5,088 nucleotides of DNA from Candidatus Atribacteria bacterium. Lineage in GTDB: Bacteria; Atribacterota; Atribacteria; Atribacterales; Caldatribacteriaceae. Of the stretch, positions 1 through 5,088 are shown piece after piece. The position numbers and the translations under genes were made by a program. The DNA is taken from assembly GCA_029982105.1 (NCBI GenBank), contig JARRCQ010000142.1, positions 1 through 5,088 on the forward strand, in the 5' to 3' direction. The notes below the pieces were generated by a model. It worked only from the letters and a program-made list of their open reading frames with translations, searched no databases and was not told the origin of the DNA. Numbering within the stretch: the stretch's first letter is position 1; each line of letters begins with the position of its first letter.

Positions 1-34
1 AAGTACTCCAGCGTAACGAACTTGAGTTTTTGAT

Positions 35-119
35 TTCTGATGTAATTTACTTTTTAAAGTTTTAATAGTTGTTTAACTAGTTTTGCGGGATACTATAAAA
101 AGAGTAAATTACATCAGAA
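35..119. repeat. 17-bp perfect inverted repeat with 51-nt spacer
   Basis: TTCTGATGTAATTTACT (35-51) is exactly matched by its reverse complement AGTAAATTACATCAGAA (103-119). Pairing can continue inward with a small bulge (TTTTTA at 51-56 against TAAAAA at 96-101). Inside the loop there is a further small hairpin, TAGTT/AACTA with a 4-nt loop (66-79). Neither side is followed by a T-run in the direction that would make an intrinsic terminator, and no target-site duplication is obvious, so it is neither a textbook terminator nor a demonstrable mobile element. It could be the remains of a small inverted-repeat element or a cruciform-type regulatory site. What is seen is the repeat; the function is unknown. 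Confidence 0.8.
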
Positions 120-153
120 GTAAAAAAATGAGAAATCGCCATACAGCAAGGGA

Positions 154-162
154 TGCTATAAT
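154..162 (+). promoter_or_regulatory. Extended -10 promoter element (TGCTATAAT)
   Basis: A consensus TATAAT hexamer (157-162) is preceded by TG one base upstream (154-155), which is the extended -10 arrangement recognised by the housekeeping sigma factor. No good -35 hexamer lies 16-18 bases upstream (134-139 reads AATCGC), but extended -10 promoters often work without one. Transcription would start near 169 and give a leader of about 280 nt before the apbE start codon at 451. It is the best promoter candidate in the window for the whole apbE-mreCD-PBP2-rodA cluster. Confidence 0.6.
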
Positions 163-173
163 CCTCAGTGGTC

Positions 174-197
174 TTTGGTTTTTAAGTTTTTGTCTTT
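174..197 (+). repeat. 24-base T-rich direct repeat, copy 1
   Basis: This block begins TTTGGTTTTTAAG and is identical over 24 bases to 260-283. Counting three further flanking positions the match is 26 of 27 (171-197 against 257-283). The two copies are 86 bases apart, which is not a multiple of three, so they are read in different frames and are not conserved as protein. The copy sits directly before hairpin unit 1. Confidence 0.9.
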
Positions 198-199
198 CT

Positions 200-253
200 G
201 GGAGTTGATAAGAGGAGTATTTTTCCCTTATACTGGTGGTGTGTTTTCTACCA
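200..253 (+). repeat. Leader hairpin unit 1
   Basis: First of three related structured units. ATAAGAGGA (208-216) can pair with TTCCCTTAT (223-231) with one A/C mismatch and one G-U pair. A second stem follows, TGGTGG (234-239) with CTACCA (248-253), loop of 8 nt. The unit aligns with 297-347: both run GGG-G, ATAA, G-rich, AGTA, C-rich, TTAT, TGG and then GTTTTCT with CC. In the alignment the T237-A250 pair of this unit becomes G333-C344 in unit 2, a compensatory change that favours a conserved structure. Neither stem is followed by a clear T-run, so these are not intrinsic terminators. Confidence 0.6.
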
Positions 254-259
254 ATAGTT

Positions 260-283
260 TTTGGTTTTTAAGTTTTTGTCTTT
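260..283 (+). repeat. 24-base T-rich direct repeat, copy 2
   Basis: Identical over 24 bases to 174-197. It precedes hairpin unit 2 with a 13-nt gap, where copy 1 has only a 2-nt gap to its hairpin. The units have therefore diverged by small insertions while this block stayed identical. Confidence 0.9.
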
Positions 284-296
284 TCCTTTGCTTTTT

Positions 297-347
297 GGGG
301 GATTATAAAGGGGAGTACCCCTTTATTGCTGGGGATGTTTTCTCCCT
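297..347 (+). repeat. Leader hairpin unit 2 (perfect 9-bp stem)
   Basis: ATAAAGGGG (305-313) pairs perfectly with CCCCTTTAT (318-326) around a 4-nt AGTA loop, the strongest hairpin of the region. A second stem follows, GGGA (332-335) with TCCC (343-346), loop of 7 nt. In the register that aligns with unit 1 the pairs are instead 331-346, 332-345 and 333-344. The segment TTTTGGGGG just before and inside this unit (293-301) recurs exactly at 397-405 ahead of hairpin 3. No T-run follows the strong stem. Confidence 0.7.
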
Positions 348-400
348 CGGTTGTATTTATCTTTTCAATCTCCTAAATTTTACGCTGTAAGCTGTATTTT

Positions 401-438
401 GGGGGTTAATAAGGGGGCGTTGCCTCCTTATAGTTAAC
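401..438 (+). repeat. Leader hairpin unit 3, adjacent to apbE start
   Basis: ATAAGGGGG (409-417) pairs with CCTCCTTAT (423-431) around a CGTTG loop, nine pairs including one G-U. The outer GTTAA (405-409, overlapping the stem by one base) and TTAAC (434-438) can extend it across a 2-nt bulge. It ends only 12-19 bases before the apbE start codon, so folding could influence translation initiation. It lacks the T-rich block and the second stem seen in units 1 and 2. No terminal T-run is present, so it does not look like a terminator. Confidence 0.6.
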
Positions 439-446
439 TATAGTTA
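430..446. promoter_or_regulatory. Interleaved palindromes before the apbE start (possible operator)
   Basis: Two perfect 12-bp palindromes overlap here: ATAGTTAACTAT (430-441) and TAACTATAGTTA (435-446). Put another way, ATAGTTA occurs at 430-436 and 440-446 with its reverse complement TAACTAT between them at 435-441. The cluster ends 4 bases before the start codon. A related spaced dyad, TAGTT-4 nt-AACTA, lies at 66-79. Such a dyad could bind a dimeric regulator, but AT-rich palindromes also arise by chance, and no regulator is visible in the window. Confidence 0.35.
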
Positions 447-450
447 TATT

Positions 451-1410
451 ATGAAATACAAAAAAACATTATTAATTTTTCTGTTTTTTGCTTTTTTGTT
501 TCTGGGGTTTTTCCCCCGGAATAGAGAAGAGACGAAAGTTTTTTTTGGCTTTGATACCTGGATAGAAGTAGAACTTCCTCGGAATAACGCTACTCTCTTT
601 TCTCAAATTTCTTCTTTGGTTGCTCATTTAGACCAACTCTGGAATCGTTTTTCCCCTTCAAGTATAATTTTTAAGATAAATCATTCTCCCCTTCCTCTTT
701 TAGTAGATGAAGATACTTTTCAGATATTAGAGGTAGCCCAAGAAGGAAGAGAAAAAACTCAGGGATTTTTCAATGTTTTAATTACTCCTTTGGTGGATTT
801 GTGGGGTTTTTCTACCCAACCCTCTCTTCCTCAGGAAGAAGAAATCGAAAAGATGGTAGAAAAAATAAACAATAGTAAACTATTCTTAAGTAAAGAAGAT
901 AATAAAGTATTGATTGAAGGAGAAGGCGAAATAGATTTGGGTGGTATAGGTAAAGGATATTTGATAGACAAAATAGTTTCTATATTGCAAAAGGAAAAGG
1001 TGTCTCAGGCGTTGATCAATGCTGGAGGAGAAGTTTTTGCCTGGGGGAAGCAAGTTAAGGTGGGAATTCGCCATCCTCGCCAGGAAAAACTTTTGGGTTA
1101 TGTAGTAATCGAGAATGAAGCAGTGTCCACCTCCGGAGATTATTACCGGTTTTTTGAAGAGGGAGGAATACGTTATCATCATATCTTGAATCCTTTCACC
1201 GGTTATCCGGAGCGTGATTTTCAAAGTGTTACAGTAATCAGCAAAAGCGCTACTTTTGCTGATATTATTTCCACTGCTATTATGGCAGGGGGGAAAGAAG
1301 CTTTGGTGATAGTAGAAAAAAATTTTCCCGGTATAAAAATTTTAGGAGTAGAAGAAGGAAACAAAATTTATCTCTCTTCTTCTATGAAGAAAATATTTGT
1401 TTCTGAATAA
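451..1410 (+). CDS. FAD:protein FMN transferase, ApbE family, membrane-anchored
   Basis: 319 residues, near the usual family length of about 330. ApbE enzymes cut FAD and attach FMN covalently to a Thr/Ser of target proteins on the outer face of the inner membrane, using Mg2+. Residues 6-21 are a hydrophobic N-terminal segment with no lipobox Cys, so a membrane anchor or signal peptide is likely rather than a lipoprotein. Family motifs in order are PLVDLWGF (113-120), DLGGIGKGY (162-170), NAGGEV (190-195), STSGDY (226-231), YHHILNPFTGYP (242-253) and ADIISTA (270-276), whose D271 and T275 match the Mg2+ ligand spacing of the family. ATG 451 is the only start downstream of the in-frame stop at 388-390, and no Shine-Dalgarno sequence is visible before it. 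The stop is 2 nt from the mreC start, so co-transcription is very likely. The flavinylation target is not in the window. Confidence 0.94.
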   Translation: MKYKKTLLIFLFFAFLFLGFFPRNREETKVFFGFDTWIEVELPRNNATLFSQISSLVAHLDQLWNRFSPSSIIFKINHSPLPLLVDEDTFQILEVAQEGREKTQGFFNVLITPLVDLWGFSTQPSLPQEEEIEKMVEKINNSKLFLSKEDNKVLIEGEGEIDLGGIGKGYLIDKIVSILQKEKVSQALINAGGEVFAWGKQVKVGIRHPRQEKLLGYVVIENEAVSTSGDYYRFFEEGGIRYHHILNPFTGYPERDFQSVTVISKSATFADIISTAIMAGGKEALVIVEKNFPGIKILGVEEGNKIYLSSSMKKIFVSE

Positions 1411-1412
1411 CT

Positions 1413-2228
1413 ATGGACAGAAATGGAAACCGAAAAATTTTAATATTGATAGTATTAGTGGTAATATCGTCTCAGATTTTGATTTGGGCAGTGCGGACTG
1501 AAAGTAGCCGAGTAGAAAATGTTCGCTCTTATTTTCTTCCTATTTATCGGGTGGGAGAAAGAGTAAGAGATGTTTTTCAGGGGTGGGGAAGATTTTTCTC
1601 TAATTCCAGAATCTTGGGAGAAGAAAACCAAAAACTTAAAGAAGAATTAGATAAACTTAGGGCGGAGAATATTTTGTTGCAGGAAAAAATAGAAGAATTA
1701 AAAATGAAGATAGAAGCCGGGGCTATGGAAGAAGAGTTGCCTTTTGAGGTGATACCGGCTCAGGTGATAGGTCGTGACCCCTATGATTGGTGGGGTAAGG
1801 CTATCATCGACCAGGGAAAGGAGGAAGGGATAACTGAGGGGTTAGTGGTAGTTACCTATCAGGGTATGGTAGGTAAAATAGAAGAGGTGTATCCTCATCA
1901 TTCAGTGGTAAGACTTCTTTTGAGTCCTTCTCTGTCGGTGGGGGTTTTAGTGCAAAGGACTAGGGATTTAGGAGTGGTTACCGGAAACGGAGAAGGCTTG
2001 TGCCTTGTGAAATATATTTATCGAACTTCCGACCTCAAAGAGGGAGATATAGTTATAACCTCAGGTGGAGGAGAAAATATTCCTCGAGGGATTATTGTAG
2101 GGGAAGTATTGCAGATAGAAAAAAGCGGTGGTGGTCTTTTTCAAAATGTAACCGTAGAACCCAGTTGTGATTTTTCTCTGTTGAACAAAGTTTTTGTGAT
2201 CAAGGCTCTACCTCAAGAATTAAAATGA
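1413..2228 (+). CDS. mreC: Rod shape-determining protein MreC
   Basis: 271 residues, a normal MreC length. MreC is a bitopic periplasmic scaffold that oligomerises and activates the PBP2-RodA synthase. Layout: short basic cytoplasmic tail (1-8), one membrane helix (about 9-27), coiled coil rich in Glu/Lys/Leu (about 66-101), then the two-barrel beta domain (about 112-265). The signature VIGRDPYDWWGKAIIDQG (118-135) matches the family pattern of an IGRDP-x-x-W stretch followed by IDKG-like residues. Further Gly-rich features follow, such as GMVGKI (151-156) and GDIVITSGGG (211-220). The gene starts 2 nt after the apbE stop with no visible Shine-Dalgarno sequence, suggesting translational coupling. 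Its TGA stop overlaps the mreD ATG as ATGA. Confidence 0.94.
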   Translation: MDRNGNRKILILIVLVVISSQILIWAVRTESSRVENVRSYFLPIYRVGERVRDVFQGWGRFFSNSRILGEENQKLKEELDKLRAENILLQEKIEELKMKIEAGAMEEELPFEVIPAQVIGRDPYDWWGKAIIDQGKEEGITEGLVVVTYQGMVGKIEEVYPHHSVVRLLLSPSLSVGVLVQRTRDLGVVTGNGEGLCLVKYIYRTSDLKEGDIVITSGGGENIPRGIIVGEVLQIEKSGGGLFQNVTVEPSCDFSLLNKVFVIKALPQELK

Positions 2229-2692
2229 TAAAGAAAGTTGGAATATATTTTTTTCTTCCCCTGTTATGGGAAGGGATAAGTTCTTCTTTTTTAGTGTACC
2301 TGTGGTTTCCTCTTCGCCATCTATGGATTTTTTCTTTTCTCTTAATTTCTTTGTTTTGGAAGGAGAGGGAAAATGGTTCAGATATTCTTCTTATTTTGAT
2401 TTTAGGGGTAACTTTGGACTTTCTGTTTTTCCCTCCCTGGGGAACTTATCTCTTTATTTTATCAAGTTTAGCTTTATTCACTTATTGCTGGGTGAGGTTT
2501 TTTTCTACTACTTCTATCTCCCTTTTAGCTGTTTTCTTTTGTTTCCCTTTTGTGGAATTAGTTTTGGTGAAGGTAGTAGCGATTTTGGAGGGAACCACCT
2601 TACCTTTTTTTCCACTTTTAGGGGCTAAATTACTGAGTATTCCTCTTAATATTTTTTTGTTTTACTACTGGCAAAAAAAAGAGGCAAGCTGA
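2225..2692 (+). CDS. mreD: Rod shape-determining protein MreD (divergent)
   Basis: 155 residues, a typical MreD size. MreD is a polytopic inner-membrane partner of MreC in the elongasome. About five or six hydrophobic segments are visible (roughly 5-28, 32-45, 53-69, 73-91, 96-119 and 131-149). GVTLDF (61-66), with an Asp after a helix and followed by PPWGTYLF (70-77), resembles the conserved G-x-x-x-D region of the family. Sequence identity to well-known MreD proteins looks low, as is usual for this fast-evolving protein, so the call rests largely on size, topology and its position between mreC and PBP2. The start overlaps the mreC stop by 4 bases (ATGA) with no Shine-Dalgarno sequence seen, pointing to coupled translation. 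Confidence 0.85.
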   Translation: MIKKVGIYFFLPLLWEGISSSFLVYLWFPLRHLWIFSFLLISLFWKERENGSDILLILILGVTLDFLFFPPWGTYLFILSSLALFTYCWVRFFSTTSISLLAVFFCFPFVELVLVKVVAILEGTTLPFFPLLGAKLLSIPLNIFLFYYWQKKEAS

Positions 2693-2695
2693 GGT
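2691..2695 (+). promoter_or_regulatory. Ribosome binding site for PBP2
   Basis: GAGGT lies 6 bases before ATG 2702 and overlaps the last bases of the mreD stop codon. It supports this start and contrasts with apbE, mreC and mreD, which show no such motif. Confidence 0.7.
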
Positions 2696-2701
2696 TAAGT
2701 T

Positions 2702-4459
2702 ATGTGGAATGAAGAAATGCAGGAGCGGGTAAACCAAAGAATTACTTATATTTCTCGCTTATTTTTGGTTATAATTATAATTTTATCTTTGCGGTTTTGG
2801 TATCTCAGTATTTTGCAGGGGGATTGGTATAAGCAAAAATCAGAACAAAATCGAGTGAGAATTATATCTCTTCCTCCTATCCGAGGTAGCATTTATGACC
2901 GCAACAATCAGGTGTTAGCTGAAGATGTTCCTCACTTTCGCTTGGTTTGGGAAAAAGGAGGAACACAAGTGAGATTAGAAGAAATAGAAAAAAGAGTAGA
3001 GAAAGTTCTAAAAAAGGAATTATCTCCCCCCTTTCCAGGAAGAGGAGTTGGGGAGATAATATTAGTCGATTCCTTAAGTTTGGAAGAAGTAATCAAAATA
3101 GAAGAAGCCCAAAATGACCTGCCGGGGGTAATGGTAGAGAGCTATCCGGTTCGCTATTACCCGAGAGGAGAACCATTTGCTCATGTGGTAGGTTATGTGG
3201 GAAAGATAAACGCCGAAGAATTAGAATTGCTACGCTCTGATGACTATGAAATAGAAGATAGGATAGGAAAAGTAGGAGTGGAGCGGGAATATGAATCTTT
3301 CCTTCGGGGAAAAAAAGGATATCGAAGAATAGAAGTCAATGCTTTAGGAGAAGTAGTAGGGGTTTTAGATTATCATTTTCCTTATTTTGAAAATTCGATA
3401 GTTTTAACTTTAGACCAGGAATTCCAGGAATATAGTTATGAATTGTTGGGTGATAGAAGTGGAGTGATCATAGCCGGAGACCCTTATACCGGAGAGCTTT
3501 TAGCTCTGGTAAGTAAACCGAGTTTTGATCCTCAACTGTTAAGTAAAGGAATGACGCCTGAAGAGTGGAACGCTTTAGTCCAAGACCAAAATAGGCCTCT
3601 GACCAACCGTCCCCTTCAAGCTCTTTATCCTCCTGGTTCTCTGTTTAAGTTAGTGATAGCTACTGGAGCTTTGGAAGAAGGAATTACCAGCGGAGATAGG
3701 AAAATTTTCTGTCCTGGCTTTCTAGATTATAATACTTGGCGCTATCCTTGCTGGAGAAGAGGGGGTCATGGCGCAGTGGGTATAGAAGAAGCTATTGCTC
3801 AGTCTTGTAACGTTACTTTTTATACTTTAGGTTTAGAGCTGGGGCCAGATAAGATTATAAATTGGGCTAACCAGTTAGGAGTGGGGCAATCTTCGGGTAT
3901 AGATTTACCGGGGGAGAAAACTGCTTTTTTACCTACTCCAGAATGGAAAAAGAGGCAGCTCAAAGAAATGTGGTATCCTGGTGATACCATTAATTTGTCC
4001 ATTGGGCAAGGATACCTTTTAGTTACACCTTTTGAAATGTATCGGGTAGTGAGCAATATTGCTACTCGAGGGGAGGTTTATAAACCTCATGTGGTTAAAA
4101 AGATACTGGATAGTGAAGGGAAAGTGGTTAGAGAAATCACTCCAGTGCGACAGGATACGATAAAGTTAAAAGATAGTACCTGGAAGACTCTTATCCAGGG
4201 TATGGAAAAAGTAGTAAAGCGAGGGACCGGTCAAGTTTGTCGGAGTTTACCGGTTGAGTTAGCAGCCAAAACAGGAACAGCCCAAAATCCTCAAGGAGAA
4301 GACCATTCCTGGTTTGCTGGATTTTTTCCTTCTTCTCATCCTCGGATGGTTTTTTTGGTATTGGTGGAACACGGAGGAGATGGAAGTGGTGAGGCAGCAC
4401 AGTTGGCTAAAAAGTTGATTGAGTGGTGGATAGAAAACCGGGGAGAAAATGGAAAGTAA
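2702..4459 (+). CDS. mrdA: Peptidoglycan D,D-transpeptidase PBP2 (class B, elongation-specific)
   Basis: 585 residues, slightly shorter than E. coli PBP2 (633). It crosslinks the stem peptides of glycan strands made by RodA. Residues 17-38 form the single membrane anchor. The pedestal domain begins with RGSIYDRNN (61-69) and includes VGYVGKI (163-169) and the GVEREYESFLRG stretch (192-203). The transpeptidase domain has all three catalytic motifs: SLFK (313-316, acyl-enzyme Ser313 and Lys316), SCN (368-370) and KTG (523-525). C337, C350, H356 and C369 align with the Asp/Asp/His/Cys zinc ligands known in Acinetobacter PBP2, giving a probable Cys3His site. Pairing with rodA, gene order and this zinc region argue for PBP2 rather than the division enzyme FtsI. 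The 3' end overlaps rodA by 11 bases. Confidence 0.96.
   Translation: MWNEEMQERVNQRITYISRLFLVIIIILSLRFWYLSILQGDWYKQKSEQNRVRIISLPPIRGSIYDRNNQVLAEDVPHFRLVWEKGGTQVRLEEIEKRVEKVLKKELSPPFPGRGVGEIILVDSLSLEEVIKIEEAQNDLPGVMVESYPVRYYPRGEPFAHVVGYVGKINAEELELLRSDDYEIEDRIGKVGVEREYESFLRGKKGYRRIEVNALGEVVGVLDYHFPYFENSIVLTLDQEFQEYSYELLGDRSGVIIAGDPYTGELLALVSKPSFDPQLLSKGMTPEEWNALVQDQNRPLTNRPLQALYPPGSLFKLVIATGALEEGITSGDRKIFCPGFLDYNTWRYPCWRRGGHGAVGIEEAIAQSCNVTFYTLGLELGPDKIINWANQLGVGQSSGIDLPGEKTAFLPTPEWKKRQLKEMWYPGDTINLSIGQGYLLVTPFEMYRVVSNIATRGEVYKPHVVKKILDSEGKVVREITPVRQDTIKLKDSTWKTLIQGMEKVVKRGTGQVCRSLPVELAAKTGTAQNPQGEDHSWFAGFFPSSHPRMVFLVLVEHGGDGSGEAAQLAKKLIEWWIENRGENGK
4440..4445 (+). promoter_or_regulatory. Ribosome binding site for rodA
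   Basis: GGGGAG lies 3 bases before ATG 4449, inside the end of the PBP2 gene. The spacing is short but usable, and together with the start of a RodA-like N-terminus it decides the start. Confidence 0.55.
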
Positions 4460-5088
4460 GGCTATAGTTTTAATTCTCATTGCTTTATCTCTTATTGGAA
4501 TATTGGCGGTTTATAGCGTTGACCCCCTACGAGGAGAGAAATGGGGAGAGAGCTTGTTTAGTAGACAAATTATCTGGAACCTGGTGGGATGGGTAGCCTT
4601 TATTTTTTCCAGCCAGATAGACTATCATAAATGGGTAAAAAGAGGATGGTTGTGGTATTTTTTGATGATTTTATCCCTGGGTGCAGTTCTGGTCCTGGGA
4701 GGAGGAGATGAAGCTGGTTCTCGGCGATGGCTTTTTTCTCAATCAGTGCAGCCTTCTGAAGGAGCGAAAGTTCTCCTGGTTTTATTTTTAGCTTATTATT
4801 TTTCAGAACAACGGGAAAATTTCGATTTTTGGCCTCTTCTCTTTAAGAGCGGGGTGCTTTGTCTCATTCCTTTTATACTTATTTTTGAAGAACCAGATTT
4901 AGGGTCTTCTCTGGTTTTATTGGTTATCTGGTTAGGAGCGATTTTGGTTTGTGGCTTTAGCGCCCGAAAATGGGCTGTGATAGGGGGAATAGGAGGAGGA
5001 CTTTTACCTCTTTCTTGGTTTTTTTTGGAAGATTATCAAAAAGATAGATTGGTGTCTTTTATTGATCCAGAGAGAGATCCGTTGGGTA
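4449..5088 (+). CDS. rodA: Peptidoglycan glycosyltransferase RodA (SEDS family), 3' truncated by window edge
   Basis: 213 complete codons are present; the frame is open to the right edge, and a full RodA has about 370 residues, so roughly the last 40% is missing. RodA is the multi-pass SEDS polymerase that builds glycan from lipid II with PBP2 as partner. Visible membrane segments lie at about 5-22, 40-55, 67-83, 106-118, 134-146, 153-169 and 175-193. Family motifs are GSRRW (90-94), QPSE (101-104, with the conserved Glu104), EPDLGSSLV (148-156) and the loop DYQKDRLVSFIDPERDPLG (195-213) that precedes the catalytic Asp region, which lies outside the window. QPSE is followed by Gly105 where Leu or another bulky residue is usual. 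The start overlaps the PBP2 end by 11 bases, so the two partners are probably translated together. Confidence 0.95.
   Translation, partial: MESKAIVLILIALSLIGILAVYSVDPLRGEKWGESLFSRQIIWNLVGWVAFIFSSQIDYHKWVKRGWLWYFLMILSLGAVLVLGGGDEAGSRRWLFSQSVQPSEGAKVLLVLFLAYYFSEQRENFDFWPLLFKSGVLCLIPFILIFEEPDLGSSLVLLVIWLGAILVCGFSARKWAVIGGIGGGLLPLSWFFLEDYQKDRLVSFIDPERDPLG

Larger units (their letters stand above)
1..450. other. Gene-free upstream region with repeats and a probable promoter
   Basis: No convincing gene was found in these 450 bases on either strand. All three + frames hit a stop early (14-16, 31-33 and 63-65), so a preceding gene could end at one of these, most plausibly at 65 after 20 open codons, but this cannot be shown from so short a tail. 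The only longer open frame, 175-390 from a TTG, runs through non-coding tandem repeats and is rejected. What the region holds is a 17-bp inverted repeat, an extended -10 promoter, two copies of a 24-base T-rich repeat, three related hairpins and a palindrome cluster in front of the first operon gene. Base composition from about 170 onward is strikingly T- and G-rich on the + strand, unlike the purine-rich coding strand downstream. Confidence 0.75.

Noticed and set aside
3..65. Possible C-terminal tail of an upstream gene (20 open codons ending TAA at 63-65)
   Set aside because: Too short to judge; the other two frames also close nearby (14-16, 31-33), and its end overlaps the left arm of the inverted repeat.
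69..96. Possible promoter TTGTTT - 16 nt - TACTAT
   Set aside because: Both hexamers are weak matches and the site lies inside the inverted-repeat loop; the extended -10 at 154-162 is much better.
305..326. Strong hairpin as an intrinsic terminator
   Set aside because: The stem is perfect, but no T-run follows it on either strand.
175..390. 71-codon open frame from a TTG start in the leader
   Set aside because: It runs through the tandem repeats, whose 86-base offset puts the repeat copies in different reading frames. Its Phe/Leu richness simply reflects T-rich DNA. No Shine-Dalgarno sequence and no recognisable domain.
174..438. CRISPR array or flavin riboswitch
   Set aside because: The repeats are degenerate, with only two copies of the T-rich block and no uniform spacers; the conserved FMN riboswitch sequence elements are not seen.
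886..1224. Minus-strand open frame inside apbE
   Set aside because: Shadow of a gene with clear family motifs on the + strand; its product resembles nothing known.
2266..2628. Alternative + frame inside mreD
   Set aside because: Overlaps mreD almost completely; the mreD frame has the expected size, topology and ATGA coupling, whereas this frame is a Phe/Ser-rich by-product of T-rich codons.
3820..4480. Three minus-strand open frames opposite PBP2 and the rodA start
   Set aside because: They lie opposite the PBP2 transpeptidase domain (the last also reaching the rodA start), show no domain and have no start signals of their own.

Overview
This AT-rich window carries the core of a bacterial cell-elongation (rod complex, elongasome) operon. 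All genes lie on the + strand, tightly packed or overlapping: apbE-like flavin transferase (451-1410), mreC (1413-2228), mreD (2225-2692), mrdA/PBP2 (2702-4459) and the first 213 codons of rodA (4449 to the right edge). The gene order mreC-mreD-PBP2-rodA is the classical one. mreB is not directly upstream of mreC; its place is taken by a membrane-anchored ApbE-family FAD:protein FMN transferase whose stop codon lies 2 nt before the mreC start.

The first 450 bases hold no convincing gene. They contain a 17-bp perfect inverted repeat (35-51 / 103-119), a strong extended -10 promoter element (TGCTATAAT, 154-162), and a roughly 240-base T-rich stretch built from degenerate tandem units. Each unit carries a hairpin of the form ATAA-G-rich / C-rich-TTAT (208-231, 305-326, 409-431). 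Two units also share an identical 24-base T-rich block and a second small hairpin with one compensatory base-pair change. A cluster of interleaved palindromes (430-446) sits directly in front of the apbE start codon. If the 154-162 promoter is used, the operon mRNA would have a structured leader of about 280 nt. This leader is the least explained part of the window.

How the genes work together: MreC and MreD are the membrane and periplasmic scaffold that activates the PBP2-RodA pair. RodA polymerises lipid II into glycan strands and PBP2 crosslinks the peptides, together building the side wall of a rod-shaped cell. The PBP2 has all transpeptidase motifs (SLFK, SCN, KTG) plus a probable Cys3His zinc site. 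ApbE covalently attaches FMN to extracytoplasmic proteins. Its substrate is not in the window, and any link to wall synthesis is inference from operon position only.

The organism appears to be a low-GC, probably rod-shaped bacterium using the standard code (TGA serves as stop for mreC and mreD). ApbE hints at flavinylated, often anaerobic, membrane redox chemistry. Phylum cannot be assigned from the sequence alone. No mobile element, CRISPR array, tRNA or rRNA was recognised.
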